Shown here piece after piece: positions 62,323-64,000 of a stretch of 64,000 nt of DNA (position 1 is the first letter of the stretch; each line of letters starts with the position of its first letter). Under the pieces are notes generated by a model, which saw only the letters and a program-made list of their open reading frames with translations, made no database searches and was not told the DNA's origin. Origin of the DNA: Larkinella soli (GTDB taxonomy: Bacteria > Bacteroidota > Bacteroidia > Cytophagales > Spirosomataceae); contig NZ_QTJY01000022.1 of NCBI RefSeq assembly GCF_003703975.1, forward strand, positions 1 through 64,000. Reading direction: 5' to 3'. The position numbers and the translations under genes were made by a program.

Positions 62323-63033
62323 TTATACGCCCAGTTGTTTCAGGAATGCCTCCCGGTAGGTAGTGCCGATCGGAATTTCGTACGAACCTACAAACACGCG
62401 GTTGCCTTCGATATGGCTGATCCGGGTTCTGTTGACCACAAAAGATCGGTGAATCCGAAGGAACTGATCCGAAGGAAGCAGTTCGAGGAAGCCGGTGAAG
62501 GTCATGCCCGGCACCAGCATCCCGCTGCTGAGAATTATTTTGGTGTAGTTCCCACTCGCTTCGGCGAAAAGGATGCCGTCAAGATTGATTTTATAGATTT
62601 TACCATCCGTTTTCAGGAAGATGGTCTCCTCCTTTTTTGGTTCACCGACCGGGGAAACGACCGCTGGGGAAGGCTGTAACCGTTCGAGTGCCTTGTCGAC
62701 GGCAACGATAAAACGCTCCAGCGAGAACGGTTTGAGTAGATAATCGCAGGCCGCCAGATCAAAGGCGTCGACCGCATACTCTTTATAAGCGGTAGTGAAA
62801 ATGATCTGAGGCTGGTTTTTCAGGGTCTTCACAAAAGCCAGCCCGTTCAGAACCGGCATGTTGATGTCCAGGAACAGAATATCGATGGGCTGTTTCTGTA
62901 GTTCGGTTTTAGCATCCAGGGCATTGTCGCAGCAGGCCGCAACGGTTAGCTGCGGTAAATGCCGGCAGTAGGTTTCAATGATTGCCCGGGCAATCGGCTC
63001 ATCGTCGACGATCAGACAGGCTGCTTTTTTCAT
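62323..63033 (-). CDS. LytTR family response regulator (LytR-like)
   Basis: A 236-residue regulator. The ATG at 63033 (MKKAACLIVDDEPIAR) overlaps the kinase stop as ATGA and is the correct start; the frame is open nine codons earlier. The receiver has Asp56 (DILFLDINMP) and Lys in DYLLKPFSLE. The C-terminal half is a LytTR DNA-binding domain (FLKTDGKIYKINLDGILFAE, then FLRIHRSFVVNRTRISHIEG). It forms a translationally coupled pair with the LytS-like kinase upstream. Confidence 0.93.
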   Translation of the reverse strand: MKKAACLIVDDEPIARAIIETYCRHLPQLTVAACCDNALDAKTELQKQPIDILFLDINMPVLNGLAFVKTLKNQPQIIFTTAYKEYAVDAFDLAACDYLLKPFSLERFIVAVDKALERLQPSPAVVSPVGEPKKEETIFLKTDGKIYKINLDGILFAEASGNYTKIILSSGMLVPGMTFTGFLELLPSDQFLRIHRSFVVNRTRISHIEGNRVFVGSYEIPIGTTYREAFLKQLGV

Positions 63034-64000
63034 GCCGTACGAAGCTGTAGTTGAACCCAATAAAAGCCGTCGGCATCTTCGATGGCTAAATCATGGGCGT
63101 TTGGATACAATAAGTTCAGCCGTTTCCGCACATTGGCCAGCCCTAACCCGCTATGGGGATTCAGGTGCCCGGCAGGCTCCCCGGTTTGAGAATAGGAATT
63201 TTTTACCGAAAACAGAATCGAATTGCCCCAGCGGGTCAGCTTGATATCGATGACAATCTTCTGTTCCATGGTGTTACGGGCATGTTTGAATGCATTTTCG
63301 ACGAAAACGACCAGCAGCATGGGGGCAATCCGGACCGTAGGGTCGGTTACCTCTTCAAGGGCCGTCTTCAGCGAGAGTTTGCTGCCGATCCGCAGCGCTT
63401 CGAAATCGATGTAGTTACGGATGTAGGTCAGTTCGTCGCTCAGGGGCACATAAAGTTCCTTCGTGTCGTAAACCGAATATCGTAACAGTTCGGAGAGCTT
63501 CAGCAGCAGAGACGGGGTTTTATCCGGTTGCGAAATGGAAATGCCGTAGAGATTATTCAATGTATTGAACAGAAAGTGAGGACTTAGCTGGGATTGCAAT
63601 AACTGCAACTCACTCCGGCTGTGCTCCGCCTGGGCTCTGGCGGCCTGCAACTGGCGCTGGACGCGGGTCCGGATCAGTTTGATAAATATACCCGACACAA
63701 GGCAGAAAAGAAACAGGGGCAGCCCCAGAAAAAGGGCATAAGTAAACTTGACATTGTGCTGCAAACTGGAAGCGAAGGTGGCGACCAGGAAGGCAAAACC
63801 AATCATCAGAAGGGGCAGCACTCCCAAAAGCCAGTCGGGAACCGGTTTGCCGGGCGGAGCCCAGATCTGGGCCAGATAACGACCACAGTACCCACCCGTC
63901 AGACAAAAAAGCGCAGCCGCCAGAGCCGCTTCCTCGTCGTACACCGTTGTGATGGTCTTCAGATAAAGCCGAAATACAAAATAAAGCGAAACCCCGGCCA
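63030..64000 (-). CDS. LytS-like sensor histidine kinase, 5' end outside the window
   Basis: The frame is open through the right edge: the codons before the GTG at 63942-63944 read AGVSLYFVFRLYLKTITTV, a membrane helix, so the start lies beyond base 64000. Visible are three membrane helices, a coiled coil (LQAARAQAEHSRSELQLLQS), the His-kinase box LSPHFLFNTLNNLYGI with the phospho-accepting His, the ATPase N box (VVFVENAFKHA) and a G box (SGLGLANVRKRLNLLYP). The stop overlaps the regulator start (ATGA). The 5-helix-plus-HisK layout is the usual partner of LytTR regulators in Bacteroidota. Confidence 0.9.
   Translation of the reverse strand, partial: AGVSLYFVFRLYLKTITTVYDEEAALAAALFCLTGGYCGRYLAQIWAPPGKPVPDWLLGVLPLLMIGFAFLVATFASSLQHNVKFTYALFLGLPLFLFCLVSGIFIKLIRTRVQRQLQAARAQAEHSRSELQLLQSQLSPHFLFNTLNNLYGISISQPDKTPSLLLKLSELLRYSVYDTKELYVPLSDELTYIRNYIDFEALRIGSKLSLKTALEEVTDPTVRIAPMLLVVFVENAFKHARNTMEQKIVIDIKLTRWGNSILFSVKNSYSQTGEPAGHLNPHSGLGLANVRKRLNLLYPNAHDLAIEDADGFYWVQLQLRTA

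Overview
The window looks like a chromosomal segment of a GC-rich member of the Bacteroidota, most likely order Cytophagales and near the Spirosoma/Larkinella group. This is inferred from gene content: DUF5686 and carboxypeptidase-regulatory-like outer membrane proteins, TonB receptors, FtsX permeases without a neighbouring ATPase gene, LytTR two-component pairs, and a Gfo/Idh/MocA plus sugar-isomerase plus PhyH group. Several starts are also preceded by TAnnTTTG-type -7 boxes of the Bacteroidota housekeeping sigma factor. I saw no rRNA, tRNA, CRISPR array, phage block or transposase gene.

Layout. 1-3.9 kb: the start of a cytochrome-c protein, a lipoprotein gene broken by a stop codon inside its signal peptide, and a three-gene operon (Gfo/Idh/MocA oxidoreductase, TIM-barrel isomerase, PhyH dioxygenase) divergent from an AraC regulator. 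4.9-9.5 kb: a 1147-residue kelch/hydrolase/TPR/pseudo-hydrolase fusion behind a membrane-bound AraC-type regulator. 9.7-14.2 kb: small secreted proteins, a 32-residue membrane peptide, two convergent signalling proteins with near-twin receiver domains, and a GNAT acetyltransferase. 14.3-19.6 kb: an iron-uptake pair (siderophore-type TonB receptor plus PepSY protein) convergent with a catalase across a shared terminator. 19.7-30.5 kb: SGNH hydrolase, GH2-like glycosidase, DUF5686 protein, two coupled SDR enzymes, a DUF2235 hydrolase and hypothetical secreted proteins.

30.6-37.1 kb holds the most interesting metabolic locus: a tight five-gene operon of a DUF4091 glycosidase-like protein, an NRAMP-fold transporter whose metal-site motif DPGN reads GPSK, an SDR-fold protein with the catalytic Lys replaced by Cys, a DapA-family lyase and an enolase-superfamily enzyme. 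I infer a pathway for a glycan-derived acidic sugar, with the transporter perhaps importing the acid. 39.7-45.5 kb: two MacB/FtsX-type permease genes, each preceded by a pair of TGTCC-N6-GGACA palindromes spaced exactly 22 bp apart and a -24/-12-like promoter at the same distance from the start codon. This points to a shared sigma-54 enhancer circuit.

45.5-64 kb: NIPSNAP protein, PQQ-type sugar dehydrogenase, lipoprotein plus beta-barrel pair, a TPR sensor kinase with a LuxR-type regulator, two lone receivers, an M28 peptidase, a polytopic membrane protein, a TonB receptor, a polysaccharide deacetylase, an MgtC protein, a degenerate receiver, and a LytTR/LytS pair cut by the right edge. A roughly 200-bp nested palindromic repeat (REPIN/MITE-like) occurs twice, at 21.2 and 37.4 kb.
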